A DNA stretch of 64,000 bases from Methanobacterium sp. (lineage in GTDB: Archaea; Methanobacteriota; Methanobacteria; Methanobacteriales; Methanobacteriaceae). Both the position numbers and the translations under genes were made by a program. Positions 1 to 8,843 of this stretch are shown here, piece after piece. Under the pieces are notes generated by a model. That model worked only from the letters and a program-made list of their open reading frames with translations. It was not told where the DNA came from and did no database searches. The DNA is taken from the NCBI GenBank assembly GCA_003151535.1, contig PLXT01000052.1, positions 30,943 through 94,942 on the forward strand, written 5' to 3'. How positions within the stretch are numbered: position 1 is the stretch's first letter; every line of letters starts with the position of its first letter.

Positions 1-1535
1 ATAGGGTTTGGAGCATTCTCATTTCTTACTGGGATAAAATAATCTTGATCGTTCGAATTCCTTAACATACAACCACTTACGCATACATTATTTTCTTTAT
101 CTAATGATAATGCGGCAAAATTATGTCTATCATTTTCGTCATTTGGGCCTACAACTGTCATACAATACACATCATCGCCTCCAACAATTTCGATAGATTT
201 AACCTTATGGTTTAACTTACTTGCTTCAATGTAATCTGTTATTGTTTTGAATCCATCATTTTTACTAGATAGTTTTTGATAAAATGGCATTAAAGAATCA
301 TCTGCTTTTAATTCATCAGCTCTTTTATATGAACCATCTCTAAGTATAAATGGATGTTCTGGGGCTGTTGTTATGTGTGTATCATCATCCAGCCATACTT
401 TAACCATTTTATCAGCAGTATAATTTTTGCCACACCATTTAACTTTACCACCAACTGCTTCATGTGTTTTATCATTAATAGAATGCACCCAATTTTCTTT
501 ACCTTCATCATATTCTTTTGCCAATTCTTCAATAGTAATTGTTCTACCATCTAATAATGGTATTGGTGTATTTTTCCATACTGGAAGTTGATTATATCTT
601 AAATCCATTTGACCAGTTTGTGGATCTATTACAGGTGTGCGTTTAAATCTATTAGCAATTTCGTTTACATATGGTTCAACATCTTTATCATCAATATTAC
701 CCACGTATATTTTATATACTCTTCTTTCTGGGGCTCTTGTTACTCGATACACAAGCATAGCATCTTCAGATAACAAAAGTTGCTTCCAAATTCTACGCGC
801 TTTTTCTAGTAGACTGGTGCCATATGGTAATCTACGATCATCGCCAAATAATCTAAAATGCGCAATTTGCCATGAATTAAATTCCACATCACGACCACGC
901 CAATAAAATTTAACTTTATCAAGTTTAAAATCTTGGTTTACATTTTGAGTTAAAGCATCATATAATGAACCATCTCTGCGCTCCATTTCATAATTGGGCA
1001 TTTGTTTAGCACCTATAATACCGTTTTTATCGTCGATATGTAAGTACACAAAATTATCACCGTATTTCGCTGTATTCCTAGTCCACATGGGTAGTGATGT
1101 GTGCATATCTAACCTATTAAATAACAAGTCTTCAATAATACCTTTAACTCTTTTACTATCAGAATACACATTTACCATACGCCCATTGTTATTCAACGTG
1201 GTGCTTTCTTCCATGAAAATATCAAGTGCAGCGGCGATCTCTGGATAAAATTCCATAGCTTCGAAATCTGAATATGAACCAATTCTTGTTGTTTCATAAT
1301 TTACTGCTTGTTGGAATAAACCTTGTTCAACTTTTTTCCAAGTTTGACCCAAATACTTATTTTGTTGGGCTTGTAGTTTTGCTGTTTCATATTCTTTTTT
1401 ATCAGCAGTCTTAAGGAGAACATCCTTACCCATTTTATATCTTTGGGGTTGTTGTTGAGTTTGCTTAAGTTTAAACCCATCTGGCCCTAATACTCGACCC
1501 AATTTTTGAAATATTGTTAAATTTTGATTTGCCAT
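1..1535 (-). CDS. Portal protein, T4 gp20-like, interrupted by a mini-intein (C-terminus beyond window)
   Basis: My translation from ATG at 1535 gives at least 511 residues running off the left edge. The region FRLFGDDRRLPYGTSLLEKA followed by VTRAPERRVYKIYVGN is characteristic of the T4 gp20 portal family, which forms the dodecameric head vertex that nucleates capsid assembly and conducts DNA. The gp20 homology stops at about residue 317, is replaced by intein-like sequence (residues about 318-493), and resumes as SNDQDYFIPVR at the left edge. It is the last gene seen on a minus-strand cluster headed by the terminase. Family call is secure; the C-terminal third is not in the window. Confidence 0.88.
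   Translation of the reverse strand, partial: MANQNLTIFQKLGRVLGPDGFKLKQTQQQPQRYKMGKDVLLKTADKKEYETAKLQAQQNKYLGQTWKKVEQGLFQQAVNYETTRIGSYSDFEAMEFYPEIAAALDIFMEESTTLNNNGRMVNVYSDSKRVKGIIEDLLFNRLDMHTSLPMWTRNTAKYGDNFVYLHIDDKNGIIGAKQMPNYEMERRDGSLYDALTQNVNQDFKLDKVKFYWRGRDVEFNSWQIAHFRLFGDDRRLPYGTSLLEKARRIWKQLLLSEDAMLVYRVTRAPERRVYKIYVGNIDDKDVEPYVNEIANRFKRTPVIDPQTGQMDLRYNQLPVWKNTPIPLLDGRTITIEELAKEYDEGKENWVHSINDKTHEAVGGKVKWCGKNYTADKMVKVWLDDDTHITTAPEHPFILRDGSYKRADELKADDSLMPFYQKLSSKNDGFKTITDYIEASKLNHKVKSIEIVGGDDVYCMTVVGPNDENDRHNFAALSLDKENNVCVSGCMLRNSNDQDYFIPVRNENAPNP
57..584 (-). other. Mini-intein (about 176 aa) inside the portal gene, atypical termini
   Basis: The insert opens with TPIPLLDGRTITIEEL (block A-like), has a block B-like TTAPEHPFIL with the TxxH motif, and a block F-like VYCMTVV followed by HNFAAL, then ends LRN before Ser+1. 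No LAGLIDADG or HNH nuclease domain fits in it. Two oddities: by extein continuity (YNQL joined to SNDQDYF) residue 1 would be Pro rather than Cys/Ser, and the penultimate residue is Arg rather than His. The Cys in block F could act as the nucleophile, as in class 3 inteins, but the rest of a class 3 signature was not confirmed. Boundaries are inferred from extein continuity. Confidence 0.75.
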
Positions 1536-1577
1536 ATCTTTTATTAAATAATAATGTTTTTATTTTGGAATTAAAGA

Positions 1578-1832
1578 TTATTCTACATAATCACAAGCCA
1601 CATATGCTATTTTCTGTATACCACTAGGTTTAATTACAATATTATATACATAGGTTGTTATCCCATCTTGGCCCTCTGTTCCAGGGTACGCAGTACAAAG
1701 ACTAATTACCGTTTGTTGGTTTGATAAAGGGTTGGGCCTTTTAACAATACTCGTATCTGGGCTCCACGTGTATAATGCGCTATTAAAGGTTTTTAGGGTG
1801 TATTTCCCTCTGTTTTGTCCTGGTTGTGCCAT
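1578..1832 (-). CDS. Small protein of unknown function between terminase and portal genes
   Basis: An 84-residue open frame, starting 11 nt after the terminase stop and ending 42 nt before the portal start. It is neutral, with no signal peptide and no recognised motif; the C-terminal half (TTYVYNIVIKPSGIQKIAYVA) looks beta-rich. Its place between gp17 and gp20 homologues suggests a virion or neck-associated role, but that is position only. The start follows the usual tight spacing of this operon. Confidence 0.7.
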   Translation of the reverse strand: MAQPGQNRGKYTLKTFNSALYTWSPDTSIVKRPNPLSNQQTVISLCTAYPGTEGQDGITTYVYNIVIKPSGIQKIAYVACDYVE

Positions 1833-1843
1833 TGTATTTAAAT

Positions 1844-4759
1844 TTATTTGCTACCACTAAATAACCACATATACTGTCCTGTGGGATCTTGCATATTTTT
1901 CCCCACTATTGGACTGAAATTCGGCCTTTTAGCTGCTATTTTATTCCTATTCTCTTTTGATACAAATCCTTGACCTACCATCCTTTGGTCAATAATGGCA
2001 CTTGCGTTATTTGGTGTTATCCAGCTACTTAACATAGCTTTGGTTTGTTTTTCTAACCTCTCAAGATTTTTAAAAGAGTGTTCCAAAACCCATAAAGCCA
2101 TAGCCATTGCCATAAGTAAATCATCATGATAACCGTCCATGTGATCTGGGCGACCATTTTTATATACAAACGTTTTCATTTCTGAAACCATTCTTATCGA
2201 TCTAATTTTAATGATATTATTTCTAACCTTTTCTTCAAAGTTGGCAATCATTTGTAAACGTATACCGCTTACTTGAAGCCCAGGAACTTTATCATCCTTT
2301 TTAAACGACTCCATTTGTTTTTGCTTACTGGATAATATTTTACTATTAAGCGTATCATAATGTAATCGTTTGTAACCGAATTCAATAAGTTTTAGAACTG
2401 TTGAAACACCCATACCACCAGTGATATCCACAATTGTATAAGCTTTATACAAGTCACCATATTCTTCAACAATCTGAGCCAATAAATCTGGTTGTATGTG
2501 TCCTTGATATTCCATGACTTCTTCCATGGTTGTAAAATCAACTATAACTATTGTTGATGAATCCTCACCATCGCCCCTCGAAACATCGCAGCTTAAAATG
2601 TATTGGTGACCTTCTTCTGGTTCTTTCCAAATCCAAATTTCACTATCACCCCCACGAACAATAATAGGGTCTTGAACATTTAATTTTGTTTGTCGATCAA
2701 TTTCCTTTTCATCAATTACGTTACCACCACTACCTATAAATGATACATCTAACTCTTGGGCGATCATTTGGGCGTTATTATTCATACCACGACACATTTC
2801 TTCATACCAAGATGATGTTGGTTTATACTCTTGTTCAATCATCTTTGAGTATGAATCGAATGAAAATTCAGTCTCTTCTATGACTTCATCCCCTTTAATC
2901 CATTTTAAATCCTTATTATATCTTAAATCCTCATACCATTTCATTTCAATGATATTAAAATTATTCTTAAGGGCTTTGGATTGTGCGTATGTTTCGTAAT
3001 ATAATTTATCCATACCGTTTGGTGTAGATATAAGAGTGGCCTTACCACCAGTATTATGGCTTATCATCCCATTAGATATAAAGGAATTAGTTTCTGGTAC
3101 ATGTAAATCATACGTATAATCATTACTCTTACTAATAGATACTATCTCATCAATGTAAAATTTTTCATTGTTTGATATTTGATCTCTAAGTTTTAATAAG
3201 CGTTCTTTTTTAATTTGTTTTCTTTCCAGTCTAAATCCAATTTCTTCATAAAATTTAATTGCATAATTAGAATAAATTTTTAAATTATATATTGTACATA
3301 TATGATTCTTATTACTTAATATTGATGATGCGCTAGTTTTTTGAATTTCTTTTTTTATATGAGAAACTATACCAAAATTTAATAACAATACTTGTAATGT
3401 GTTAATTAACTTTTTGGATGTGCTGGAATATCCTATTTCTTTAACTGTTGACATACCGTCACCGTCAAACATTCCTTGTAGAAAATTCTTAACAACTTCT
3501 TTAGGCATTTTGAGTATGGGTAGGGGAATTTCTTTATCTCTAGCGTTATGCTTTTCCAAGCCAAACTCGCTAAACCAAGCTAGTAGTTCAGTTGAATGAA
3601 ACATATAGTGTTTTTCGTTAACCTTTTTGAATGGGTTACCCAATTTAGCTGTATCACTAACCAAAAAATCTATAATATATTTATCGGTGTTAGTTATGCT
3701 AATTCCCCCACTTGTAAAATTACCTTCAGCAACAAATAACCCCAATAGGTAAGAAAAGTCCAAATTTTTACTTAGATCAATCGGAATGTTTACATTCTTT
3801 TGATTCAGATGCCTTTCTTTTCCGCTTTTAATCTCAAATATTCCAGAGTTTCCAAATAATTGTTGGCCATATTGAAGCACTGGTTTATCCCCCACAACTA
3901 TATCTTCCATCTTCACCCATTCTTCAACACCATTTTTATCAATTAATAATGGATGTTTCCAACTACCCTCTAACTCAATGCCTAATTTTGTTTTTATTCT
4001 GTATGTTTCCCCATATTCACTTACAAATGTTTGGGTTGCAGGTGTTAAAAGCCCATCTTTATTACACACAATATGTGGGGTATCTAATTCTGTAAAGCCT
4101 AATTTCTCCTTTTCTCTAACCAATTCATTTAACTCAACCAATCCGTTATTTGTTAATATTAACGAATCCTTGGTTAAGCAACCTAAAGCGGTTAAAGCAG
4201 CACCAAAGACAATTGCACCATCGTCAATATATGCCGCTTCATCCATAACAAGATATGTTGGAGTAAAACCACGCAAGGCATCTTTAGATGTAGCTACCGC
4301 TTTTATTCTACTACCATTGGGTAGCTTTATTTCTCTTATTGAATCTTTAAGGAAAATTGTTTTTTCCTCTTTACGAGAATCACCATAATATTCTGGCCCC
4401 CATACCCAACGTGGAAGTTGTGATACGAAATCTTTGATTTTAGCTAAAAATTCAAATGCTAACTCTTGTTTATTGGCGATAATAAGTACGGCTTCTGGGT
4501 TATCTATATCCGCAAATGATGCTTTGATCGCTAGATAAGCTGCTGTTGTTGTAGATACCCCAGCCTGACGAGGTTTTGTAATTAAATTGAAACGATGTTT
4601 TTCGTAGGCGAAAATGATTTCTTTTTGTCTTGGGAATAAATTAAACGGAACAAATCCTTCTTGGGTCTTGTCAAATGTTTCTAAAAAGGTCTCAACTGCA
4701 TATACTGGACTAGATAAACATTTTGCGTATTCCCTTAAAATTTCATCTCTAGTAAACAT
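1844..4759 (-). CDS. Terminase large subunit (T4 gp17-like) interrupted by a LAGLIDADG intein
   Basis: The 971-residue frame holds an N-terminal packaging ATPase (Walker A variant TKPRQAGVSTTTAAY at about 61-75, Walker B TYLVMDEAAYID at about 168-179), then an intein at 194-569, then the coupling motif LISTPNG and an RNase H-fold nuclease (SCDVSRGDGEDSSTIVIVD and, near the end, DHMDGYHDDLLMAMAMALW). Without the 376-residue intein the protein would be about 595 aa, normal for gp17. It cuts concatemeric DNA and pumps it into proheads through the portal. The insert sits between Walker B and the coupling motif, so the ATPase should be inactive until splicing. An ATATTTAT element lies at 4771-4778, upstream of the start. 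Confidence 0.95.
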   Translation of the reverse strand: MFTRDEILREYAKCLSSPVYAVETFLETFDKTQEGFVPFNLFPRQKEIIFAYEKHRFNLITKPRQAGVSTTTAAYLAIKASFADIDNPEAVLIIANKQELAFEFLAKIKDFVSQLPRWVWGPEYYGDSRKEEKTIFLKDSIREIKLPNGSRIKAVATSKDALRGFTPTYLVMDEAAYIDDGAIVFGAALTALGCLTKDSLILTNNGLVELNELVREKEKLGFTELDTPHIVCNKDGLLTPATQTFVSEYGETYRIKTKLGIELEGSWKHPLLIDKNGVEEWVKMEDIVVGDKPVLQYGQQLFGNSGIFEIKSGKERHLNQKNVNIPIDLSKNLDFSYLLGLFVAEGNFTSGGISITNTDKYIIDFLVSDTAKLGNPFKKVNEKHYMFHSTELLAWFSEFGLEKHNARDKEIPLPILKMPKEVVKNFLQGMFDGDGMSTVKEIGYSSTSKKLINTLQVLLLNFGIVSHIKKEIQKTSASSILSNKNHICTIYNLKIYSNYAIKFYEEIGFRLERKQIKKERLLKLRDQISNNEKFYIDEIVSISKSNDYTYDLHVPETNSFISNGMISHNTGGKATLISTPNGMDKLYYETYAQSKALKNNFNIIEMKWYEDLRYNKDLKWIKGDEVIEETEFSFDSYSKMIEQEYKPTSSWYEEMCRGMNNNAQMIAQELDVSFIGSGGNVIDEKEIDRQTKLNVQDPIIVRGGDSEIWIWKEPEEGHQYILSCDVSRGDGEDSSTIVIVDFTTMEEVMEYQGHIQPDLLAQIVEEYGDLYKAYTIVDITGGMGVSTVLKLIEFGYKRLHYDTLNSKILSSKQKQMESFKKDDKVPGLQVSGIRLQMIANFEEKVRNNIIKIRSIRMVSEMKTFVYKNGRPDHMDGYHDDLLMAMAMALWVLEHSFKNLERLEKQTKAMLSSWITPNNASAIIDQRMVGQGFVSKENRNKIAAKRPNFSPIVGKNMQDPTGQYMWLFSGSK
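3053..4180 (-). other. LAGLIDADG-type intein in the terminase gene (376 aa)
   Basis: It begins with Cys194 (CLTKDSLILTNNGLVELNEL, block A), has a block B-like segment GSWKHPLLIDKNG, two LAGLIDADG helices (LLGLFVAEGNF and LQGMFDGDGMS), block F DYTYDLHVPETNSF and ends MISHN before Thr+1. The ends are canonical (Cys1, His-Asn, Thr+1), so protein splicing is expected. The endonuclease domain should allow homing into intein-less copies of the same terminase site. The codon positions of Cys194 (4178-4180) and Asn569 (3053-3055) were checked against the sequence. Confidence 0.93.
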
Positions 4760-4800
4760 ATTTCTTTATAATAAATATGCAAAATAGATTAAAACTGTTT

Positions 4801-5829
4801 TTAATGCTTTTTAAAGTACCCACACCAAATAAATCTAGCCTGATCGCAAAGTTCAATAAGATTCTTTTTGTTTAATTTTTGAAAGTTGTATTTCTTAACA
4901 TTATTAGCAAACTTTAGTTTAGCTACGATGTCAGTAGTATTAGTTTCTTCAGCTTTATAAAAATTATTTAACCAAGGGATTTCATGTGATCCGACTAAAG
5001 GAATATTTTGACTAACAAAATCTGCAGCCACAATATTGAATGTTTCATTGAAGGATACTTGTAGGCCCAAATCCATTTGAGCAACAACCAGTAAAAACAA
5101 ATCATGTCCTAACCAACCATGTTCTACTAGCTTATGAAGTTTTTGATTTGCAAATAAAGATCTAATATTGTTTAAAGCGGATTCACCTCTTTCAACTCTA
5201 CCAGAATTTATATGAAAATGTATTTCTTTATTAACACTATTACCAAACTCTATAGCTGCAACTGCTTGAATTAATTGATTTTTCATTGGCCTAACTGCCC
5301 CAAAACAACCAATATCTATATGATCTTTTTTAAGAGGTATAATATCGGCGATCTTATCTGCTGGATAATAATTAGGCATATAAATAGAATTGTAAACACC
5401 TATTTTATGTAAATCCTGCAACATTTTTTTTGAATTAACCCCTATTGTAACATTATTATGAACTAGAGTTTCATATTTGTATATCCAATCCATTGCAATA
5501 GTTTCACTTGAAAGAAATGGTATTTCAGAATGTAACCTTATATACCATCTTACAGTTGGGTGTAATTTGTGTAGGATATCAAATTTTTCAGGCACAACCC
5601 ATAAAGCTTCAATAATAACATCAGTTGGTTTGTAATTATGTACTTCCCTATCGATATCATTATTGTCATTGACTTGTACGAGTTTAGCTTCAACACCATA
5701 TTCATTTAGCATATCACAAACAAATAATGCACTATTATACAAGCCAGATGAAAATACTTCTTCATAAGGCATGTCATATAATCTCCTTTTTTTAAGGATA
5801 AATAAAATTTTAGATGTAGTATTAGACAT
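4801..5829 (-). CDS. GT-B fold glycosyltransferase (group 1-like)
   Basis: The protein has the layout of a GT4/GT-B enzyme: an N-terminal Rossmann half (SKILFILKKRRLYD), a linker, and a C-terminal half with CFGAVRPMKNQLIQAVAAI and a donor-binding segment SFNETFNIVAADFVSQNIPL that resembles the E-x7-E region. It probably transfers a nucleotide-sugar-derived sugar to a virion protein or DNA; the acceptor is unknown. The start at 5829 (MSNTTSK, 342 aa) is preferred over ATG 5844 because the promoter-like ATATTTAT at 5844-5851 overlaps the latter. A terminator of the next upstream gene lies at about 5893-5920. Confidence 0.78.
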   Translation of the reverse strand: MSNTTSKILFILKKRRLYDMPYEEVFSSGLYNSALFVCDMLNEYGVEAKLVQVNDNNDIDREVHNYKPTDVIIEALWVVPEKFDILHKLHPTVRWYIRLHSEIPFLSSETIAMDWIYKYETLVHNNVTIGVNSKKMLQDLHKIGVYNSIYMPNYYPADKIADIIPLKKDHIDIGCFGAVRPMKNQLIQAVAAIEFGNSVNKEIHFHINSGRVERGESALNNIRSLFANQKLHKLVEHGWLGHDLFLLVVAQMDLGLQVSFNETFNIVAADFVSQNIPLVGSHEIPWLNNFYKAEETNTTDIVAKLKFANNVKKYNFQKLNKKNLIELCDQARFIWCGYFKKH

Positions 5830-5892
5830 AATAGTGCTTTTCAATAAATATGATGCACTACATGAATAATCGTTATTAAAATATTAATTAAT

Positions 5893-5920
5893 AAAAAAAC
5901 CACTCGGTTGAGTGGTTTAA
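5893..5920 (-). terminator. Rho-independent terminator after the 5924-7117 gene
   Basis: Read on the minus strand, an ACCACTC stem closes on GAGTGGT and is followed by a run of T. It separates the structural cluster above from the glycosyltransferase gene. Confidence 0.8.
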
Positions 5921-5923
5921 GAT

Positions 5924-7117
5924 TTAAAGATAATCTTCTGATGAATCTTCCTCATGGGAATCATGCTCCTCTAGGGCTTTATTAAACTCCTCTTCTTGCA
6001 TATCACGCTTAACACCTTGAATAATTTCTTGTACTATTTTCTTACCCTCTTTGGTTCCTGCCATTATCTCTTTCATTTGATTGTGAAATTCTTTAGCTGG
6101 CAATTTTGCTAATTCTGAATACACATGATGTTTCAAATTAAAATCATCTGCATCTATAGCCTCTGTGAATTTACCCCAAATAGCTGGTCCTAATCTCATA
6201 TCCCAAGGTTCGGCAGCTAAAAAATCTGCTTTATTAATAACGTAATTAGCTAATTTTGAATCTTGTGGTAAGCCATTGGCTGATAACAATTCCATTACAC
6301 CTTTGACTATTTCATGGATCAATACTGGGAATACCATACCTTGAGCATGTATAACAGCTTTTGGATTTTCAGGGGTTGGAAAATCAACTTTAACAACACC
6401 GCCGCTTACACCATTCTCCATTTTAGGGATAACATAATACATATAGTCAGCTGCTGACATCATTTTATTATACTTGTTGGGTAATCTAGGGTCCATATCA
6501 GTAAGCTCTTCTTCAACCATATGAAACATATGATTACATTTTTTTGCGGCACCCTGTGTCATAGCATTTAAAAATCTTCTTTTATATACTTCCGCATTTG
6601 CATTTGAAATATCGTTATGGTTATTAAATTCCATCCCTTCAACTGGCATTGGTTTTGGATTCAGTTGAGTACCCTCTAAAGTAATGTTTGGGGTTAATTC
6701 AGCAACTATTTCAACGATATCTTCGCTCATATCATATTCTTCTCGTACCATCTTAACTGCCAATGCTTCCAATTGTTTTTTGTGTTTTTCTTCAGCAGCC
6801 ATCGTTTCATGGACTAGTGGCATCATTTCTGAAACCAATTTTCCATTATCAATATTATCAACGTCAAAAGCTCTCTTATACCTTTTAGCAACTTCATTAA
6901 AACGTTGACCCATGATAGTTTCTTCAAAAGAATTTTCATCACCTTCAGGTATAGCTGGATGTTTTCCCAATGAATGAGTTTGATTTCTCAAATCTTCTTC
7001 CAACTCTGGATGCATTCTCTCACTTATATTTTCTGGATATAAGACATTTTCCTTTAATATTTTTTTAATATTAACTTTATTCAGAGCTTTTTCGGCTAAT
7101 CTTCTATATTCACTCAT
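5924..7117 (-). CDS. Probable structural or head-assembly protein, unknown family
   Basis: A 397-residue protein, hydrophilic and helix-rich, with a very acidic C-terminus (EEEFNKALEEHDSHEEDSSE). No catalytic motif is visible. It starts one base after the stop of the preceding gene, is the last gene before a terminator, and lies in the cluster that leads to the terminase and portal, so a capsid, scaffold or neck role is likely. The function is not recognised from sequence. Confidence 0.7.
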   Translation of the reverse strand: MSEYRRLAEKALNKVNIKKILKENVLYPENISERMHPELEEDLRNQTHSLGKHPAIPEGDENSFEETIMGQRFNEVAKRYKRAFDVDNIDNGKLVSEMMPLVHETMAAEEKHKKQLEALAVKMVREEYDMSEDIVEIVAELTPNITLEGTQLNPKPMPVEGMEFNNHNDISNANAEVYKRRFLNAMTQGAAKKCNHMFHMVEEELTDMDPRLPNKYNKMMSAADYMYYVIPKMENGVSGGVVKVDFPTPENPKAVIHAQGMVFPVLIHEIVKGVMELLSANGLPQDSKLANYVINKADFLAAEPWDMRLGPAIWGKFTEAIDADDFNLKHHVYSELAKLPAKEFHNQMKEIMAGTKEGKKIVQEIIQGVKRDMQEEEFNKALEEHDSHEEDSSEDYL

Positions 7118-7118
7118 A

Positions 7119-8201
7119 TTATTTTATGTCTTTAACTTTAATAGTTTTTATAATGTATCTATTTTCACTTACTGGAGCCGCTGCTTGGGTTGGAGCAGGA
7201 GCAGGAGTTGTAGCTGGTTTAGCAGGTACTTGTTTCGACAAAGTTCTAACACTATTGATAATATCATTAACTTTATTTGCAGGCACACCAACTCTAGTAA
7301 GCCAAGCTATAATAGCTGCTGATTGAGCATTTGGATTTTGCTTTATATTCGTATATACGTCTGAAGGTAATGCTTTATCAATTAAGTCCATCAAATGAGT
7401 TACAACGGCTGGCTCTGTTGGTACTGCTGTGCCTTGCGCTGGCGTAGCAGCAGGTGCAGCATTTGGTAAAGGCTCTTCCTCTTTTAAGTTTCTTTTACCA
7501 AATAATGATTCATCCAAATATCTTTTAAATTCTTTAATACCCATGTATTTTTCACCTTCTTCCATATGAGCTTTGGCTAAGTCTCCAATTGTTTTGAATT
7601 TCTTTACTTTACCATTACTAGTATTCACAATAAAGTGTTTACAACCTCTAAAAAATTCTGGTTTTTTAGAATCAGTTGGTGCTGAACCCGTATTGTCTAA
7701 TTCTTCTGGTTCTTCAGAAGTTTCTGGTTCCTCAACTTCATCCACAGCCTTTTTCGCTACATGTTCCTCAAATTCTTGTAAATTGTAGAGTATATTTTTA
7801 CCGCTTTCATCTCTTTCATCCAATGAATAAACCGCCATTACCTTTTCTCTTTTTGGCGTGACGGCTCGGCACATTTGATATTGCTTACCATTAATGGTAA
7901 ATGGCTTAGATATTTCACCAGTTTTTGAATCTTTAACTTCCGAAAGATAACTAAAATCTGATGGTTTTAAAACTGTACTTAAATCAGCTTTAATACCCAC
8001 ATTTTCTTTTTGTACTACAATATTAGTATCAGTACCTTTTAAATTATCTGTGGTTTTTTTTAAATCTTGCTGTGTAGAATAGACAACAGGTTTTTTGACC
8101 CCACTAGAAGTTGAGCTTGAACTAGTAGAATTTGACGTATCATAACTTGTTATTCCTTGACTTAAAGCACCCTCTTTTATTTTATTTTTTTTCTTTTTCA
8201 T
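7119..8201 (-). CDS. Low-complexity phage protein, unknown function
   Basis: 360 residues. The N-terminus is Lys-rich then Ser/Thr-rich (SNSTSSSSTSSG); a central globular part contains KPFTINGKQYQMCRAV; an acidic linker (EVEEPETSEEPEEL) follows, then a Pro/Ala-rich C-terminal half ending in a short basic tail (YIIKTIKVKDIK). The start overlaps the upstream stop by about 20 nt, consistent with translational coupling. The alternating globular and disordered layout resembles scaffold or internal-head proteins, but no family was recognised. Confidence 0.65.
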   Translation of the reverse strand: MKKKKNKIKEGALSQGITSYDTSNSTSSSSTSSGVKKPVVYSTQQDLKKTTDNLKGTDTNIVVQKENVGIKADLSTVLKPSDFSYLSEVKDSKTGEISKPFTINGKQYQMCRAVTPKREKVMAVYSLDERDESGKNILYNLQEFEEHVAKKAVDEVEEPETSEEPEELDNTGSAPTDSKKPEFFRGCKHFIVNTSNGKVKKFKTIGDLAKAHMEEGEKYMGIKEFKRYLDESLFGKRNLKEEEPLPNAAPAATPAQGTAVPTEPAVVTHLMDLIDKALPSDVYTNIKQNPNAQSAAIIAWLTRVGVPANKVNDIINSVRTLSKQVPAKPATTPAPAPTQAAAPVSENRYIIKTIKVKDIK

Positions 8202-8580
8202 TTTCTAGTACCAAATCTTTTTCGTACAACTTATTTTTAATTTCTTCTAATGTTTCACCAAATTGAAAACACATTCTATGTTCAGGATATGTATCGTAAT
8301 CATTAACATTTTCCCAAGCCAAGGCAACTACACCATCTAAAGCATCCCAAACAGCAAACGTATCACTATTTTGAATGACATCTAATTTCAAGTCTGATTT
8401 TAAAACCAAAGCCTTTTTAATAAATATATCATGCGGAGGCTCTGGACGACCTGAAGCTGGGAACGTATCCCAATTTTCACCGTCAATTTTTTCAGTTGAA
8501 TCGGAAAAAAGAAACTCATAAATATGATTTCCTTTATAATCCTTACCCACATAATTTACATATATTAAATATTGTTTCAT
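8182..8580 (-). CDS. Conserved-looking phage protein of unknown function
   Basis: 132 residues, acidic, beginning MKQYLIYVNYVGKDYKGNHIYEF, which looks beta-stranded; the C-terminus is a charged helix (EIKNKLYEKDLVLENEKEKK). Its ATG shares a base with the stop of the gene before it (TAATG), so the two are translated together. Function not recognised; virion-region context only. Confidence 0.68.
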   Translation of the reverse strand: MKQYLIYVNYVGKDYKGNHIYEFLFSDSTEKIDGENWDTFPASGRPEPPHDIFIKKALVLKSDLKLDVIQNSDTFAVWDALDGVVALAWENVNDYDTYPEHRMCFQFGETLEEIKNKLYEKDLVLENEKEKK

Positions 8581-8843
8581 TACATTTTAGCTTTTGGGCG
8601 TGTCTTAACACCTGGGGTAACATTAGGTAAAAAGGGCTTATCTCTTCTACTAGGCTCCCTCACAGGTGCTACACTGGGAGCCACCTTTGGTTTTGTCTTT
8701 GGCTTTACTTCTGGTGACATATCTTTTCTTTCAAATATACTTAATTTTTTAGATTTATCCAATGTTTCACATTCGGATAATACACACTCTTTATAGGCAG
8801 TTATTTCATGTAATTTATTTAAAATTAGATCTTTCATGTTCAT
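8580..8843 (-). CDS. Small protein with proline/lysine-rich C-terminus
   Basis: The start chosen (MNMKDLILNKLHE, 87 aa) overlaps the upstream TGA as ATGA; a longer version could start at 8861. The N-terminal 40 residues look helical, then the chain becomes Pro/Lys/Val-rich (KPKTKPKVAPSVAPV), suggesting a disordered basic tail. No family recognised. It lies in the tightly coupled gene string 8182-10392. Confidence 0.6.
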   Translation of the reverse strand: MNMKDLILNKLHEITAYKECVLSECETLDKSKKLSIFERKDMSPEVKPKTKPKVAPSVAPVREPSRRDKPFLPNVTPGVKTRPKAKM

